A stretch of 64,000 nucleotides of DNA from Syntrophotalea acetylenivorans (GTDB lineage: Bacteria > Desulfobacterota > Desulfuromonadia > Desulfuromonadales > Syntrophotaleaceae): the NCBI RefSeq assembly GCF_001887775.1, contig NZ_CP015519.1, positions 2,232,001 through 2,296,000 of the forward strand, read 5' to 3'. The notes under the pieces were generated by a model that made no database searches, was not told where the DNA came from, and saw only the letters and a list, made by a program, of their open reading frames with translations. Of this stretch, positions 63,960 through 64,000 are shown in pieces. How positions within the stretch are numbered: the first letter of the stretch is position 1; each line of letters opens with the position of its first letter. A program made the position numbers and the translations under genes.

Positions 63960-64000
63960 CATACCGAATTATTGACCTTGTCAGGTTCAAATCCTTAGAG

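Noticed and set aside
63972-64000. Sequence GGTTCAAATCC at the right edge, like a tRNA T-arm.
   Set aside because: The stem on both sides has a mismatch (C opposite T), no acceptor or anticodon stem was found in the preceding bases, and the window ends here.

Overview
The window is a chromosomal replication-origin region. It most likely comes from a Gram-negative bacterium of the Desulfuromonadales/Geobacterales type (Pelobacter, Desulfuromonas, Geobacter relatives). This is inferred from gene content and order: rpmH-rnpA-yidD-yidC-mnmE-mnmG-rsmG-parA-parB-bactofilin running into a b'/b-type atp operon, a physically separate F0 operon (atpZ-atpI-atpB-atpE), RtcB with archease, and lipid A/heptose and lipoprotein genes that imply an outer membrane. 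No database search was possible.

Layout. Positions 1-4.4 kb hold accessory material: the tail of a surface-repeat protein, creD, a wing-helix gene broken by a nonsense codon, a 34-residue lipoprotein and a diguanylate cyclase. 4.6-16.4 kb carries repair and housekeeping genes (uvrB, hldD, a JAB-DinG fusion helicase, a DoxX protein, an IscU-like scaffold, an NDUFA9-like reductase, an rtcB/archease/zinc-ribbon RNA-repair operon, a cyclase-family hydrolase). Two diverged copies of a roughly 255-bp intergenic repeat lie here. 16.5-18.2 kb is the F0 operon. 18.3-27 kb holds an HD-GYP protein, an aminotransferase, mrcA, nth, a degenerate EEP-family protein, gpsA and a TPR protein.

27-36 kb is the replication core on the minus strand (gyrA, gyrB, recF, dnaN, dnaA). 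The dnaA-rpmH gap (35.8-36.1 kb) is the best oriC candidate. To the right, genes run on the plus strand: ribosomal protein L34, RNase P protein, membrane insertase, tRNA modification enzymes, a 16-bp parS site between mnmE and mnmG, parAB, a frame-disrupted bactofilin, then the main ATP synthase operon (45.1-51.0 kb) ending at a strong terminator. Thus transcription diverges from the origin on both sides. Beyond 51 kb are dinB, a K+-channel/RCK/TIM-barrel fusion, gshA, tkt, a sigma/anti-sigma/DUF3106 cassette, a lipoprotein cytochrome c, a CPA2 antiporter with CBS domains, and an OmpA-type lipoprotein.

The most noteworthy points are: the bactofilin reading-frame break at a perfect T TTT TTG slippery heptamer, the JAB-helicase and channel-TIM-barrel fusions, the RNA-repair operon with a BCAM0308-type zinc-ribbon protein, the repeat pair with conserved hairpins, and a tight run of DnaA-box-like 9-mers inside the JAB-DinG coding sequence. 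I see no CRISPR array, prophage, insertion sequence, rRNA or convincing tRNA.
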